From Olivibacter sitiensis DSM 17696 (GTDB taxonomy: Bacteria > Bacteroidota > Bacteroidia > Sphingobacteriales > Sphingobacteriaceae): a stretch of 64,000 nucleotides of DNA. Under the pieces are notes generated by a model that did not search any database, was not told the DNA's origin, and saw nothing but the letters and a program-made list of their open reading frames with translations. Position numbers and translations under genes: made by a program. Where the stretch lies: NCBI RefSeq assembly GCF_000427965.1, contig NZ_ATZA01000009.1, positions 1 through 64,000 on the forward strand, in the 5' to 3' direction. How positions within the stretch are numbered: the first letter of the stretch is position 1; the number at the start of each line of letters is the position of its first letter. Positions 23,298 to 33,780 of the stretch are shown here, piece by piece.

Positions 23298-25796
23298 ATG
23301 TTCAGGAAGACAACATATTGCTTATGGGTTTTTCTTATAGTCCTCTGCACAGGCACTGCAATGGCTCAAGGCTTGCGCATCATGGGCAATAGCTACCCAA
23401 TCCATGAGCGAACGGCGATCGACCTTTTCAGTGAACGGTCGTCATTAAAACAAGGTACGCTGAGCGAGCGACTGGGTTTAAGCTTTGATCTTCGGCTGGA
23501 CAAAGGGCATGCTTATGGAAGTGTCCTGCGGATAAAACTTCTTGATCCGGCCAAAACGCTCAATCTTTTTTGCCGAAGGCTGGATACAGGCCTGTTGGAG
23601 TTCAAGCTGACGGAGGAAGGGAAAGGGCAGCTATCGACCATCACGCTCGATCCCAGCTCTTTTCGCAAAGACCAATGGATCCCTGTCGTACTGGATGTCG
23701 ACATCGCTCAAGGCCGGATCAACTGGCATATCCTCGACAAAAAGAGCAGTGTTGCTTTTCCGTATCGGAGCATCACGTATGAGGGCATCTATTTGGGCAA
23801 GCACGATATCAATATCGACGTGGCGGACTGCTCCATCCGGGAGCTAGAGCTGAGCCTAGACCAAGAGCGCATAGGCATTCCCTTTCGGGAGAGCAGGGGC
23901 AATGTCATCCACGACCTGTCTGGCAGGGCCACTGGTACGGTATCGCACCCGGTGTGGCTCATCAACGAGTCCTTTTACTGGAAAAATAGCTATTCGCTAG
24001 ACCTACAGGAGCCAGGGGGCTACCAGTTTGACGAGGCCAGTGGCCGTATGCTCTTTTTCGATCGCCACAAGTTGCGTGCGCTGGACCTCTCCAACTACAA
24101 CCTGGCTGAATGGACACTGGAGCCGGCCTTGCCTATAGACATTCGCCTGGGCAATAGCTTCATCAGCGGAGATAGCCTCTATATCTATGAGGTAAACGAT
24201 CTGGCCGTGGGCGATCCCACTGTCGTATCTTTCAACCTGGAAACACTGCAGAGTAAGATCGTCAGCCGCGACTACCTGGACATGCAGCTGCACCACCATA
24301 CTGGCCAGCGGACACGGCGCATCCCCTACCTGCTGTTTGGCGGTTTTGGAAATGATCGTTATAGCAACGCCTTTCTTATGCTCAATACGCAAATGGGCCG
24401 TTGGGACACCATCATCACCAGCGGCGATACCATCATGCCGCGTTATTTCACCTCCTCTTTCTATGTGCCGGAAACCGAGCAGCTCTACCTTTTCGGGGGC
24501 ATGGGCAACGATGTAGGAGACAATACGCTGGGGCGTAGCTATCGCTATGACCTATATCGCCTAGACTTGGCCTCCTTCCACCTGCAGCGCCTATGGGAAA
24601 AGCAGTGGTCTGGCAGCACGCTGGTGCCCACGCGCAACCTCGTACAGGAAGGCAGCGACGCCTTCTATGCCCTTATGTATCCAGAGTACCGTTCGGCATC
24701 GGCCCTGCAGCTCTACCGCTTTTCCATGAAAGATGGGATCCACATCCAGCTGGGCGACAGCATTCCCATCCGCTCGGAAAAAATAAAGACCAATGCCAAC
24801 TTGTTTTTCTATCGGCAAATGAACACGTTCTATGCGGTAACGCAAGAATTTGATGCCGATGAGATACGATCGAAGGTGACGGTGTACGAGTTGCGGGCTC
24901 CTGCCGTGACGGCCGCCCAGCTGGATCAATATAGCCGACACCCTGGCTCAAATGGCCGCTGGTATATACTCATGGCAATGGGTCTGATGGGCTTGGGCTC
25001 CATTGCCTATCTATGGCTACGCCGTCGGCGCAGGGCACGGGCAAACTTGGCGGCACCGACATCAGCACAGCCCGAGGCTGCCCCACAGCAATTGCCCACG
25101 AAAAATGCCGTTTACCTCTTTGGCAAGTTTGACGTTTTCGATGAAAAGGGGACAAACATAGCTCACCTGTTCAGTAGCCGCCAGAAGCAGGTACTACTGC
25201 TCTTTTTGGCACAATACCCCGGTAAGGGCATAGATTCCGCTGAGCTGAGCAAGCAGCTGTGGCCAGAAAAGGAAATTCCAGCTACCAAGAATATTCGTGG
25301 TGTTACACTCAATCAATTTCGTAAGCTGCTGAGTTACCTGCAAGGCATCACGCTGGTCTATAGCGACGGCTGCTATCGGCTACAGATTACCAACTGTTTT
25401 GTAGACTTGCTGGCTTTTCGCGAAGCCCTGGTACACCATGAGGAGGACGGCCCTCTTACAGCGGCCATCTTGAATAGAGGTAGATTTCTAAAAAATACCG
25501 AACACGAATTATTTGACAACTGGAAAGAGGAGGTCGAGCATAAGGTAGTCGCCATTTTGCATAGGCAGCTCAAGGAAGCCTTTGAGCGGGCAGATTATGC
25601 CCGTTGTATTCAGCTATCCCGCCTCTGCCTCGACAGTGCCCCCTTAGACCTAGAAGCGGCGGCATACGAAATTAAGAGCATGATGCGCCTCAAGCAACGC
25701 ATCGAGGCCAGGCAGCGCTTTGAGCATTTCCGTGCCTTCTATCAAGGCATTATGGAGGAACCGCTTCCTTTCACATTTGATAAGTTGCCAGATTAG
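23298..25796 (+). CDS. Membrane-tethered winged-helix regulator with LamG/kelch-like sensor
   Basis: Start placed at 23298, where MFRKTTYCLWVFLIVLCTGT forms a signal peptide; the open frame to 23103 overlaps tatD antisense and is rejected. The 832-residue protein has a LamG-like extracytoplasmic region (about 25-200), kelch-like blades (LFGGFGNDRYSN, LYLFGGMGND), a membrane helix near 555-575 (WYILMAMGLMGLGSIAYLWL), and a cytoplasmic OmpR/SARP-type winged helix at about 600-700 (SSRQKQVLLLFLAQYPGKG, SAELSKQLWPEKE) followed by BTAD-like helices. It would sense a ligand outside and regulate directly. It lies next to a SusCD locus, its probable target. Confidence 0.75.
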   Translation: MFRKTTYCLWVFLIVLCTGTAMAQGLRIMGNSYPIHERTAIDLFSERSSLKQGTLSERLGLSFDLRLDKGHAYGSVLRIKLLDPAKTLNLFCRRLDTGLLEFKLTEEGKGQLSTITLDPSSFRKDQWIPVVLDVDIAQGRINWHILDKKSSVAFPYRSITYEGIYLGKHDINIDVADCSIRELELSLDQERIGIPFRESRGNVIHDLSGRATGTVSHPVWLINESFYWKNSYSLDLQEPGGYQFDEASGRMLFFDRHKLRALDLSNYNLAEWTLEPALPIDIRLGNSFISGDSLYIYEVNDLAVGDPTVVSFNLETLQSKIVSRDYLDMQLHHHTGQRTRRIPYLLFGGFGNDRYSNAFLMLNTQMGRWDTIITSGDTIMPRYFTSSFYVPETEQLYLFGGMGNDVGDNTLGRSYRYDLYRLDLASFHLQRLWEKQWSGSTLVPTRNLVQEGSDAFYALMYPEYRSASALQLYRFSMKDGIHIQLGDSIPIRSEKIKTNANLFFYRQMNTFYAVTQEFDADEIRSKVTVYELRAPAVTAAQLDQYSRHPGSNGRWYILMAMGLMGLGSIAYLWLRRRRRARANLAAPTSAQPEAAPQQLPTKNAVYLFGKFDVFDEKGTNIAHLFSSRQKQVLLLFLAQYPGKGIDSAELSKQLWPEKEIPATKNIRGVTLNQFRKLLSYLQGITLVYSDGCYRLQITNCFVDLLAFREALVHHEEDGPLTAAILNRGRFLKNTEHELFDNWKEEVEHKVVAILHRQLKEAFERADYARCIQLSRLCLDSAPLDLEAAAYEIKSMMRLKQRIEARQRFEHFRAFYQGIMEEPLPFTFDKLPD

Positions 25797-25938
25797 TCAA
25801 AAAAAGTTGGACGTTAACCGCTGTATTAACCCCTAAATTAACCGTATTGATGTATTATTGAATCGTTTTAGCAAGCGCTATGGAGCGTTTGCGGCCAATT
25901 AAATCAAGATTACCCTATATTGTAACAAACCAATTTTT

Positions 25939-27012
25939 ATGAAAAAAAGAAGACAAAGCTTGTTCTGGCTCCTAACGGCCTTTGCAATCTACCTGACAGT
26001 ACCCGGGTGCAAAGATGACAAAGCAAATGTCATCGAACTGGATCTAAGTTGCATGACAAGCTACTTGGACAACATGCAGCACATCATTGACACCGCCCAG
26101 GTGGGCGAGGTAGATGGAACTTTTCCCGTTGCCAGCGCCACTGAGTTTCAGTCTGCCATTGATGAGCTGAAGATGGGCATCTCCAAGGCAAAGGCTGGTT
26201 ATTTCGTGCTTCCCTATGAAATAAACAGCTACTGTATCGATGCAGAAAAAGCCATAGCCAGTTTCATGAACACCTATCAAGAAACCCTTACTCCGGGCAC
26301 GCCCGCGCAGCTGCAGGTCTTTGGGATAGACAAGAAAGGCTATATAGACTTTGGCGAGTCATCGCAGTTTGGCGCTTCCAATCGCTTTACCGTAGAGGCT
26401 TGGCTCAAATATGACGCAGGCTTTTTCGAGTACGCCATTGGCGACTTCATAGCTACCTTCAGCCATGATGGCAACGGCATCCAGCAGGGCTGGATGATCA
26501 ATTTTTCAGGTGCCAACCTGCGTACTACCCTGGGCATGGGGCCACAGCAGGGCCGCGTGCTGGAATGGGGAGCGACCTATCCCACCAACTATGGCGAGTG
26601 GAACCATATCGTGGCGGTGTATGACCAATCGCTGGCTGCAGACCAGCTGAAGATGTACCTCAACGGCGAGGTTTTCTTTTCAAAGACAAACGATATACGC
26701 GATGGTTCCGGCGCACTGCAAAGCTACCAGCCTAATACCCGCAACCTGAAAATGTGGGCCTTTGTAGAGCCCGAAGACAACAACCGCAACATGACGGGAT
26801 ATATCCGCAAGTTTCGCTTGTGGAGTACCGCCAAAAGCCAGTCGGATGTGCGATCGCTCATGAATTCGGATGTAACTGGCAGTGAGGCAAACCTGGTTTG
26901 CGCCTGGGACTTTACGGAAGTTCCCGAAGATCCTACCAGTATATCAGACAAAACGGGCAAGTTCAAGGCGCAGCTGGTGGGACAGTATAAGTGGCATAAA
27001 CTAGAGCAATAA
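25939..27012 (+). CDS. LamG-domain surface lipoprotein (DUF4972-like N-terminus)
   Basis: A 357-residue lipoprotein: signal with lipobox TVPGC at about 20-24 and an acidic KDDKANVIELD after it. Residues about 40-115 are helical (IDELKMGISKAKAGYFVLPY), resembling DUF4972. Residues 130-355 form a concanavalin-A/LamG fold (FTVEAWLKYDAGFFEYAIGD, WNHIVAVYDQSLAADQLKMY, IRKFRLWSTAKSQSDVRSL). It probably binds a glycan or peptide outside the cell. It is the first gene of the susCD transcription unit, 20 bases before susC and 142 after the regulator. Confidence 0.75.
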   Translation: MKKRRQSLFWLLTAFAIYLTVPGCKDDKANVIELDLSCMTSYLDNMQHIIDTAQVGEVDGTFPVASATEFQSAIDELKMGISKAKAGYFVLPYEINSYCIDAEKAIASFMNTYQETLTPGTPAQLQVFGIDKKGYIDFGESSQFGASNRFTVEAWLKYDAGFFEYAIGDFIATFSHDGNGIQQGWMINFSGANLRTTLGMGPQQGRVLEWGATYPTNYGEWNHIVAVYDQSLAADQLKMYLNGEVFFSKTNDIRDGSGALQSYQPNTRNLKMWAFVEPEDNNRNMTGYIRKFRLWSTAKSQSDVRSLMNSDVTGSEANLVCAWDFTEVPEDPTSISDKTGKFKAQLVGQYKWHKLEQ

Positions 27013-27032
27013 CCAATATTTCCGAAAACTAT

Positions 27033-29999
27033 ATGAACAAGATAATCAGTTACCTAATAGCGGGGCTGCTCACCATGCTTAGCTGCCTTGCATATGCGCA
27101 GGAGCGGCAAATGCTGAGCGGTATCGTGCTGGACGAAGAGGGGAAACCATTTGCAGGAGTGACCGTGCAGCTTTCGCCTCAACGGGCTACCAAGACAGAC
27201 GACAATGGTCAGTTCAGCATCGCCGCAGCCCTACAGGAGACCCTCACCGTCAGCTTTGTGGGTTATACCACCTATACTAGCACCGTCAGCGCTTTTACTC
27301 CCTTGCGCATCCAGCTCAGCCCAGCGGTAAACCAGCTGGCAGACGTGGTAGTGTACGGATACGGCACCGTCAATAAAAGGGACCTTACAGGAGCCATAGC
27401 CAAAATAGACAACAGTGACCTTATGCAGGCGCAGGCAACTAATGTGAGCGAGTCGCTCAACGGACGTGTTAGCGGCGTGCTGGTCACCAAGTCCAGCAAC
27501 CGCCCTGGTGCCGACATGAGCATACAGATACGCGGGATAAATTCGTTCAACTATTCAAACGAACCGCTATACGTCATAGATGGAGTGCCCTCCTACTCTG
27601 GCATGCGCCACCTGAATGCAGCAGACATCGAGTCTATAGATATCCTCAAGGACGCTTCCTCCTCAGCCATCTACGGCTCGCGTGGGGCCAATGGCGTGGT
27701 CATCATCACCACCAAGTCTGCCAATAGGAAGGCTGGCTTTCAAGTGGAGTACAATGGCCTGCTCTCGCTCAAAACGCCCACACGCATTCCGGACATGATA
27801 GGCAATATGGGCAACGGCCTGGAGTATATAGACTACAAAATAGCGCTTTGGACAGCGAAATATGGAGAAAGTTCCTTGGGCAGAAGCGACTTTCTTACCG
27901 CCGATGAGAAGCGCCGCGTGAAATATGGCGAATACTACGACTGGCTGCGCGAAATCTCTGGCCCTTCTGTGAGCAATATGCATCACGTAACGGCCAATGG
28001 TAGCAGCGAAAAGAGCAGCTATTCCTTTGGCTTGGGTTTCAATGATGACGATGGTATGGTGGGTAAGGAGAACTTCAAGCGCTATACCTTCAACCTGGGT
28101 CTGGAGCACCGCGCATCAGATCGCTTCAAGATAGGGATGAACAGCTACCTCTCACTCAACAATACCAACCACGGGGCAGACGATGCCCTCATCAATGCCT
28201 ATTTCATTCCTCCGGTGGCTAGTCCATACGATGCCGAAGGCAATTATTCTTTCATTGTACAGCCTACTTCCAGCAAGATCAACCCTTTTGTGCAGGTAGA
28301 AAACAACAAAAAGATCACGGAAGCACAGTACGTCAATATGGCTGGTTTTATGGAGTTCAAACCCCTAGACGGCCTGACGCTCAAATCGCAACTGGCCATG
28401 CAGCTGGACAATGATCTCTATGGCGAGTGGATAGGCACCTACACTCAGGCCAAGCAGGGTGTGAACGCCCCCGATGCCTTTCGCCGGGAGAGCAAAAATA
28501 CCAACTATGTATGGGATAATACGGCCACCTACGACAAGCGCTTCAACGAGCATCACCTCAATGCGGTGGGCCTCTTCAGTATGCAGAAAGAGACGCACAA
28601 AGGGTCACAGATGCGGGGCGTGGGACTTCCCTTTGAGTCCGACTGGCACGCCATCGAGTCGGCCGAGGAGATTACGGGCGTGAGCAGCTATTATTGGGAG
28701 TCCTCCATGCTTTCCTACATGGCACGACTGAACTACGACTACCAAGGCAAATACCTGTTTACGGCAACAGGCCGGGCAGACGGTTCCTCGCGGTTGGCCA
28801 ATCAAAACCGTTGGGGCTTCATGCCTTCGCTGGCATTGGGCTGGCGCCTGTCTGAAGAGAACTTCCTGAAAGGTGGGCCTTTTGATGACTTGAAATTGCG
28901 CCTTAGCTGGGGCAAGAGTGGCAACAACAACGTGTCTTACGACGTGGTGTATAGCCGTCTGGACCTCTCCAAATATTCCCTCGGGCAATCGGGTACCAAT
29001 GGCTATGGCCTGGGTAGCGTAAAGGGCAATAAAGACCTACGCTGGGAGATGATGTCGGAGTGGAATGCCGGTCTGGATTTTGCCATCTTGGATAGCCGCC
29101 TTACGGGAACCCTGGAGGCCTATGATCGTACCACCAAAGACCTGATATTCCAGCAGGCCGTGGCGGGCCTCAATGGCTACACCGCCATACTGCGCAATAT
29201 AGGCAGCACCGGCAACAGGGGCCTGGAAGCTAGCCTGAACAGCACGAACATCACCACGAGCAATTTTCAGTGGAGAAGTAACGCTACCTTCAGCCTGAAC
29301 CGCAACCGTATCAAGGAACTGTACGGCACCGGGGAGGACGATCTGGCAAATCGCTGGTTTATAGGCCAGCCCATCAACGTAATTTACGACTATGAATTCT
29401 TGGGCATTTGGCAGGAAGAAGAGGCGGATGAAGCCAGGAAGTTCGGGCAGTCTGTCGGCCATATCAAGGTGAAAGACCAGAACGGCGACTACGTTCTGGA
29501 CGAGCGAGACTACCAGGTACTGGGAACTCCCTCGCCCAGCTGGACCTTTGGCTTGACCAATACGTTCAATTATAAGAATTGGGACCTTTCCGTATTCGTT
29601 TATGGCCGTATCGGTGGACTGTATAACGATGACTTTACCTATACGTTTACTGCTTGGGACAATGAACACTGGAACAAGCTGGACGTAAACTACTGGACAC
29701 CGGAAAATAGGAGCAACGAATACCCTGAAATAGGGGCGCAGTCCTACTATACCCAGGTATTGGGTAAGATACCGGGCACCTTCGTGAAAATACAGAACGT
29801 ATCGTTGGGCTATACGCTACCGGCACAGCTGCTCTCGCGCCTGCATGGCAAGAATGCTCGCTTCTATGCTACGGTGATCAATCCCTTCACCTTCACTTCT
29901 TATAAGGGACCCGATCCGGAGACCATTGGCGAGTCTATGTACACGCAGCTGTCACTTTATCCCATGAGTTTTAACCTAGGCATTAACTTCACTTTCTGA
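27033..29999 (+). CDS. SusC/RagA-type TonB-dependent outer-membrane transporter
   Basis: Imports large nutrients across the outer membrane using TonB energy. The 988-residue protein has a signal peptide, a carboxypeptidase-regulatory-like domain (SGIVLDEEGKPFAGVTVQLS near 28-47), a plug domain with DVVVYGYGTVNKRDLTGAIA near 102-121 and PLYVIDGVPSYSGM, and a long barrel ending in the aromatic YPMSFNLGINFTF. It is the partner of the SusD protein starting 6 bases later. The substrate cannot be read from sequence. No glycoside hydrolase with a recognisable active site is in the operon except the GxGYxYP-type protein. Confidence 0.95.
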   Translation: MNKIISYLIAGLLTMLSCLAYAQERQMLSGIVLDEEGKPFAGVTVQLSPQRATKTDDNGQFSIAAALQETLTVSFVGYTTYTSTVSAFTPLRIQLSPAVNQLADVVVYGYGTVNKRDLTGAIAKIDNSDLMQAQATNVSESLNGRVSGVLVTKSSNRPGADMSIQIRGINSFNYSNEPLYVIDGVPSYSGMRHLNAADIESIDILKDASSSAIYGSRGANGVVIITTKSANRKAGFQVEYNGLLSLKTPTRIPDMIGNMGNGLEYIDYKIALWTAKYGESSLGRSDFLTADEKRRVKYGEYYDWLREISGPSVSNMHHVTANGSSEKSSYSFGLGFNDDDGMVGKENFKRYTFNLGLEHRASDRFKIGMNSYLSLNNTNHGADDALINAYFIPPVASPYDAEGNYSFIVQPTSSKINPFVQVENNKKITEAQYVNMAGFMEFKPLDGLTLKSQLAMQLDNDLYGEWIGTYTQAKQGVNAPDAFRRESKNTNYVWDNTATYDKRFNEHHLNAVGLFSMQKETHKGSQMRGVGLPFESDWHAIESAEEITGVSSYYWESSMLSYMARLNYDYQGKYLFTATGRADGSSRLANQNRWGFMPSLALGWRLSEENFLKGGPFDDLKLRLSWGKSGNNNVSYDVVYSRLDLSKYSLGQSGTNGYGLGSVKGNKDLRWEMMSEWNAGLDFAILDSRLTGTLEAYDRTTKDLIFQQAVAGLNGYTAILRNIGSTGNRGLEASLNSTNITTSNFQWRSNATFSLNRNRIKELYGTGEDDLANRWFIGQPINVIYDYEFLGIWQEEEADEARKFGQSVGHIKVKDQNGDYVLDERDYQVLGTPSPSWTFGLTNTFNYKNWDLSVFVYGRIGGLYNDDFTYTFTAWDNEHWNKLDVNYWTPENRSNEYPEIGAQSYYTQVLGKIPGTFVKIQNVSLGYTLPAQLLSRLHGKNARFYATVINPFTFTSYKGPDPETIGESMYTQLSLYPMSFNLGINFTF

Positions 30000-30005
30000 C
30001 ATAAG

Positions 30006-31655
30006 ATGAAAAAAACGATCAACACCCTGTGGATTATGCTGGCCATAGCCGGTTTATGCACTAGCTTTTCGGGCTGTTCCTCCTACCTCGATTCCGAAAC
30101 GCCCTCGGTGGTCACGGACGAATTCTATAACACCAAGGAAGGACAAGAAAAGCTGATAGTAGATCTGTATAGTAAGTTTCGTAGTGTGTACAATACGGGC
30201 GAGCTCCAGTATTATGGCACGGACCTATATATGGCCATCACCGAAACGCAGTCTGAACGAATGTTCAATGGCTATGACGCAACTTTCAACTCTACGGCTC
30301 CAGTAGTGGGCAGCTACTGGAACAACCTTTACAAGATCGTTCAGGAGTCAAACATTCTCCTGACGCGCTGTACCGAGGACATAGCGGGGAACGACTATGC
30401 TGCCATGAATGCCCGTGGCCACTTTTTCCGGGCATTGGCCTACTATTACTTGGTAGAGACCTTTGGCCCGGTACCGTTCTACACCATAGAGCAGAGCGAG
30501 GTACTCTATGAGGTAGCGCGCACACCCGAACAGGAGATCTACGACTTCTTGATCCAGGACCTGGAAGCGGTGCTGGGCACCCTGTCCTTTGGCAAGAGCG
30601 TTGCCGGTGAGGTCAATGATGCGGCGGTAACCTTCCTGCTGGGCAAGCTCTACCTTACCCGGGCCTATAAGCCCTATGGCGGATCGGCAGACTTCACACG
30701 GGCCGCTGCCCTTTTTGACCTCATCAACAATAGTGCGGAATACCAACTGCTGGACAGCTATGCGGCTAGTTATGACGAGAACAACCAGAACAACAGCGAG
30801 GTCATCTGGGCCATACAATATGGCACGGATAGGAACTTCCAGGGCTCTGGCAACCCGCAACAAGCCCTCTTTGGGTTCAATATAGTGGCCGTGGAGCCAA
30901 ACCTGTTTGTCTACAACCAGTCAGATTATTCCAGCATGAGCCGTGGCTACTGGGTGATCCCCAGCGCACACGAATACTTTACCAATTCCAGTTTGGACAC
31001 GCGCTATGATGTGACCTTCAAACGCGAGTTTACGGTAAACAACACGGCGAGCGGAAACTATGGAACGCTGGGCATCTATTTCCCTCGTTGGGACGATAAC
31101 TCGGGCGATACGCAGGGGGCGCTTCGCTATTACCCTTTTAAGACCAGCACCGGCGAGTACAATTGGTACCCGCAGTCTACAGCACTTGCGGTATTGGCTA
31201 GCGCCATAGACCGGATGCCTATCGTGAACAAGTTTAAGGATACCAAGATGGACTGGGGGCTGGCGGGCACCCGTGAGGACGTGGCGTTCCGCCTGGGCGA
31301 TGCATACCTGCTGGGTGCCGAAGCTTATCTGGGGGCTGGACAGGTATCCAATGCCCTGGCCCGGGTCAATACGCTGCGTCGCCGCGCGGCGGCAGATGAG
31401 GAGGCCTATGACAATTACCTGAAGGCTTCTACTGTAGACCTAGATTTCATATTGGATGAGCGCGCACGCGAGCTATTCGGCGAGCATGACAGGTGGTTTG
31501 ACCTCAAGCGTACCGGCAAGCTCATAGAGCGAGCTGCTGCAAAGAACATCTTCGTACAAAAATACGACAACTTAAAAGCCATGCACCTGGTACGTCCCAT
31601 CCCACAGGATGAAATAAACAAGACCAATGGCCTCGAACAAAACGAAGGATACTAA
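30006..31655 (+). CDS. SusD/RagB-type nutrient-binding lipoprotein
   Basis: A surface lipoprotein that caps the SusC channel and binds substrate. The 549-residue protein has a lipobox FSGCSSYLD at about residues 21-29 and the helical SusD fold: ARGHFFRALAYYYLVETFGP near 137-156 and the C-terminal LDERARELFGEHDRWFDLKR near 478-497, both hallmarks of RagB/SusD. It ends with LVRPIPQDEINKTNGLEQNE. Spacing to both neighbours is 6-11 bases, so it is in the same operon. Confidence 0.95.
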   Translation: MKKTINTLWIMLAIAGLCTSFSGCSSYLDSETPSVVTDEFYNTKEGQEKLIVDLYSKFRSVYNTGELQYYGTDLYMAITETQSERMFNGYDATFNSTAPVVGSYWNNLYKIVQESNILLTRCTEDIAGNDYAAMNARGHFFRALAYYYLVETFGPVPFYTIEQSEVLYEVARTPEQEIYDFLIQDLEAVLGTLSFGKSVAGEVNDAAVTFLLGKLYLTRAYKPYGGSADFTRAAALFDLINNSAEYQLLDSYAASYDENNQNNSEVIWAIQYGTDRNFQGSGNPQQALFGFNIVAVEPNLFVYNQSDYSSMSRGYWVIPSAHEYFTNSSLDTRYDVTFKREFTVNNTASGNYGTLGIYFPRWDDNSGDTQGALRYYPFKTSTGEYNWYPQSTALAVLASAIDRMPIVNKFKDTKMDWGLAGTREDVAFRLGDAYLLGAEAYLGAGQVSNALARVNTLRRRAAADEEAYDNYLKASTVDLDFILDERARELFGEHDRWFDLKRTGKLIERAAAKNIFVQKYDNLKAMHLVRPIPQDEINKTNGLEQNEGY

Positions 31656-31666
31656 GCATTATTACC

Positions 31667-33562
31667 ATGAAAAGGAACAACATGTTATTAAATATCTTGA
31701 TATTACTGATGGGCAGCTACATGAGCAGCTGCGACACCTACAAATCACCCGAAATAAACCAAGGCATCAATGAGGTTTTACCTGGTCTCTATGAAGAGCT
31801 CTATGACCCTATCGCAGATAAGGGACAGTACAACCTGCTGGAGATGACCGTAAAGCCGGAGCGCTACTGGACCTGCGTAGAAGTGCTGAATGTTGGTAGC
31901 CGCAATAACCTGGGCGAGACGGAAGAAATAAGTGGCTTGCAGTACCATTTGATGTGCCAGTCGTTGGCAGGTCTGGCAAACCGGGCCGTGCAGCAAGGCC
32001 GCAGCAAGGTGGGGGTATGGTTGCATGACCATGCCGGCCGTAGCTCATACAACTTGTCCAAACAGGCCCTCACAGATATGGGCATTGCCGAGCAAGGCAT
32101 GCAGAGTGGCCTTGAGCTGGCACGCAACAACTACGGGCCATCAGAAGGAATTGCATTACAGCTAAAGGACCTCTTTGATGGCTATGTGCTCACCGATGTC
32201 ACGAACAATCCCGAGAGCAATACGGTGGCTTCGGTTGTCTCTTCCGTATACAATGCGCTTATCGTGGATGTACGCGATCAGGCAAACTATGACAATGCGG
32301 GCTACAAGATGGTATATGACGCGCGCCAAAAGAGCACGAGCGATGCCTGGGCCGAGTTTAAGAATCAGGTAAGCAATAAGGCGCTGGTAGTGATGCCCGT
32401 ACAAACGGGCGAACTGCGCGACTTTGCCATCATGCACAATCTTTTTGTCATCAACATCAACAGGCAGTACAACAATGCCTCCGCAGGCCAAAACCTGCAG
32501 CTCTTTGAAGAAATACTAAGTTGGTTGGAACCTGGTGCGCCTATATACGGTTGGGAGCAAGGTGTAGATGAAGAAGTTTTTGTAAACAGAGCATCCATCA
32601 AGGGACACGTATGGGTGCCCAATGACTGGTCGTACAACCTGCCTCTTACCTCTTTGCTTTACCATGAGCGGCAGCGGCCCGTGTTGGCCCAAGTGAGCAA
32701 CCCACAGTTTATAGACTGGGAGAAAAACAAGAAATTTGTGTCTTGCTACCTCACCGATGGCGACAATATCCAGTGGATGATGAACGATTTTGTAAGCGAC
32801 TATTACAGCAACCAGGATGTAGCCGAGGTGAAAATGGGTTTTGGCGTACCCATATCCAACCTGAACCAGATGGCACCTGCCCAGTTCAACAACATCATCG
32901 GCACGCAGCAAAGACAGGCATCTATCATCGAAGCCCTAGGTGGCGGCTATCAGTATGTGGACAATTTTGGCAGTGAAGACAGCCGCAGTGTTCGCCTCAA
33001 GGAGGTGGCAGACCGTGTGGCCAACAGCATGCGCCAACATCGCGTGAAAGTGCTGGGGCTCATGGCCAAAGATGTGAGCTCAGCCAATGCTTTGGAAGGA
33101 TACAAGGCCTTTATCGATGCCAATGACCAGCTAGAAGGCATCATCGTGATGCAATATTCGCCCTATGCTGGCGGTGCAGGAGCAATCTACTGGGTTGAGA
33201 ACAGCGCCGGGTTTGAGATTCCGATAGTGACCGTAGCCTATTCGCTGTGGAATTTTGGTTCGTACAACAACGAACGCGAGGGCACGCCAGCCTACATTGC
33301 GCAGAAAATAATTCAACAGACGGACAGTAAGTTCAATGCTGTGGCGGTGCACGCGTGGAGCTCCTTCCGCGATACAGGCAATAGTACGGACCTACTGGGT
33401 GAGAATACAGACGGCAGCCTGCGAGGCGCATCGGCCGCCAAACTGCTAAAAAACCATCTGGGTGAGGATTACGAGCTTGTCAATCCCCAAGAGCTTATCT
33501 GGCGTATACGCAAGGAATACAAACCCGAGCAAACGGAAAAATACTTGCAAAGCTATTATTGA
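31667..33562 (+). CDS. GxGYxYP-domain putative glycoside hydrolase lipoprotein
   Basis: A 631-residue lipoprotein (signal, lipobox GSYMSSC at about 17-23). The centre reads FVSCYLTDGDNIQWMMNDF near 362-380 and the C-terminus contains VMQYSPYAGGAGAIYWVENS near 495-514, typical of the GxGYxYP putative glycoside hydrolase family (PF14323 with its N-terminal domains). Activity has not been shown for this family as far as I know. It is the last gene of the susCD operon, followed by a strong terminator, and would be the only candidate degrading enzyme in the locus. Confidence 0.75.
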   Translation: MKRNNMLLNILILLMGSYMSSCDTYKSPEINQGINEVLPGLYEELYDPIADKGQYNLLEMTVKPERYWTCVEVLNVGSRNNLGETEEISGLQYHLMCQSLAGLANRAVQQGRSKVGVWLHDHAGRSSYNLSKQALTDMGIAEQGMQSGLELARNNYGPSEGIALQLKDLFDGYVLTDVTNNPESNTVASVVSSVYNALIVDVRDQANYDNAGYKMVYDARQKSTSDAWAEFKNQVSNKALVVMPVQTGELRDFAIMHNLFVININRQYNNASAGQNLQLFEEILSWLEPGAPIYGWEQGVDEEVFVNRASIKGHVWVPNDWSYNLPLTSLLYHERQRPVLAQVSNPQFIDWEKNKKFVSCYLTDGDNIQWMMNDFVSDYYSNQDVAEVKMGFGVPISNLNQMAPAQFNNIIGTQQRQASIIEALGGGYQYVDNFGSEDSRSVRLKEVADRVANSMRQHRVKVLGLMAKDVSSANALEGYKAFIDANDQLEGIIVMQYSPYAGGAGAIYWVENSAGFEIPIVTVAYSLWNFGSYNNEREGTPAYIAQKIIQQTDSKFNAVAVHAWSSFRDTGNSTDLLGENTDGSLRGASAAKLLKNHLGEDYELVNPQELIWRIRKEYKPEQTEKYLQSYY

Positions 33563-33602
33563 TAGGATATTTTGGTTAGCCCCTTAGTTGGCTAGTATAC
33601 AG

Positions 33603-33643
33603 CGCCCTGCTTCATGGCATTGCCATAAGGCAGGGCGTTTTTC
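33603..33643 (+). terminator. Intrinsic terminator of the susCD operon
   Basis: CGCCCTGC and GCAGGGCG form a stem around a CATGGCATTGCCAT loop (itself partly paired), followed by TTTTTCTT. It lies 40 bases after the last gene of the operon. A clear rho-independent terminator. Confidence 0.85.
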
Positions 33644-33780
33644 TTCCAACCAGCTACTTAGGGCATAGATTGCCGCGCACGAGAGTTGGTATCGGAGCTA
33701 TTTTCCGTTCATTATATTGTTCATGCCGTCCTTAACCTTATCGTGCTTGGATGAGGACTACTTATGAGAATGACCGGAAA

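Noticed and set aside
29037..29669. 210-residue open frame on the minus strand
   Set aside because: Antisense to the susC barrel region; no start signal or recognisable motif.
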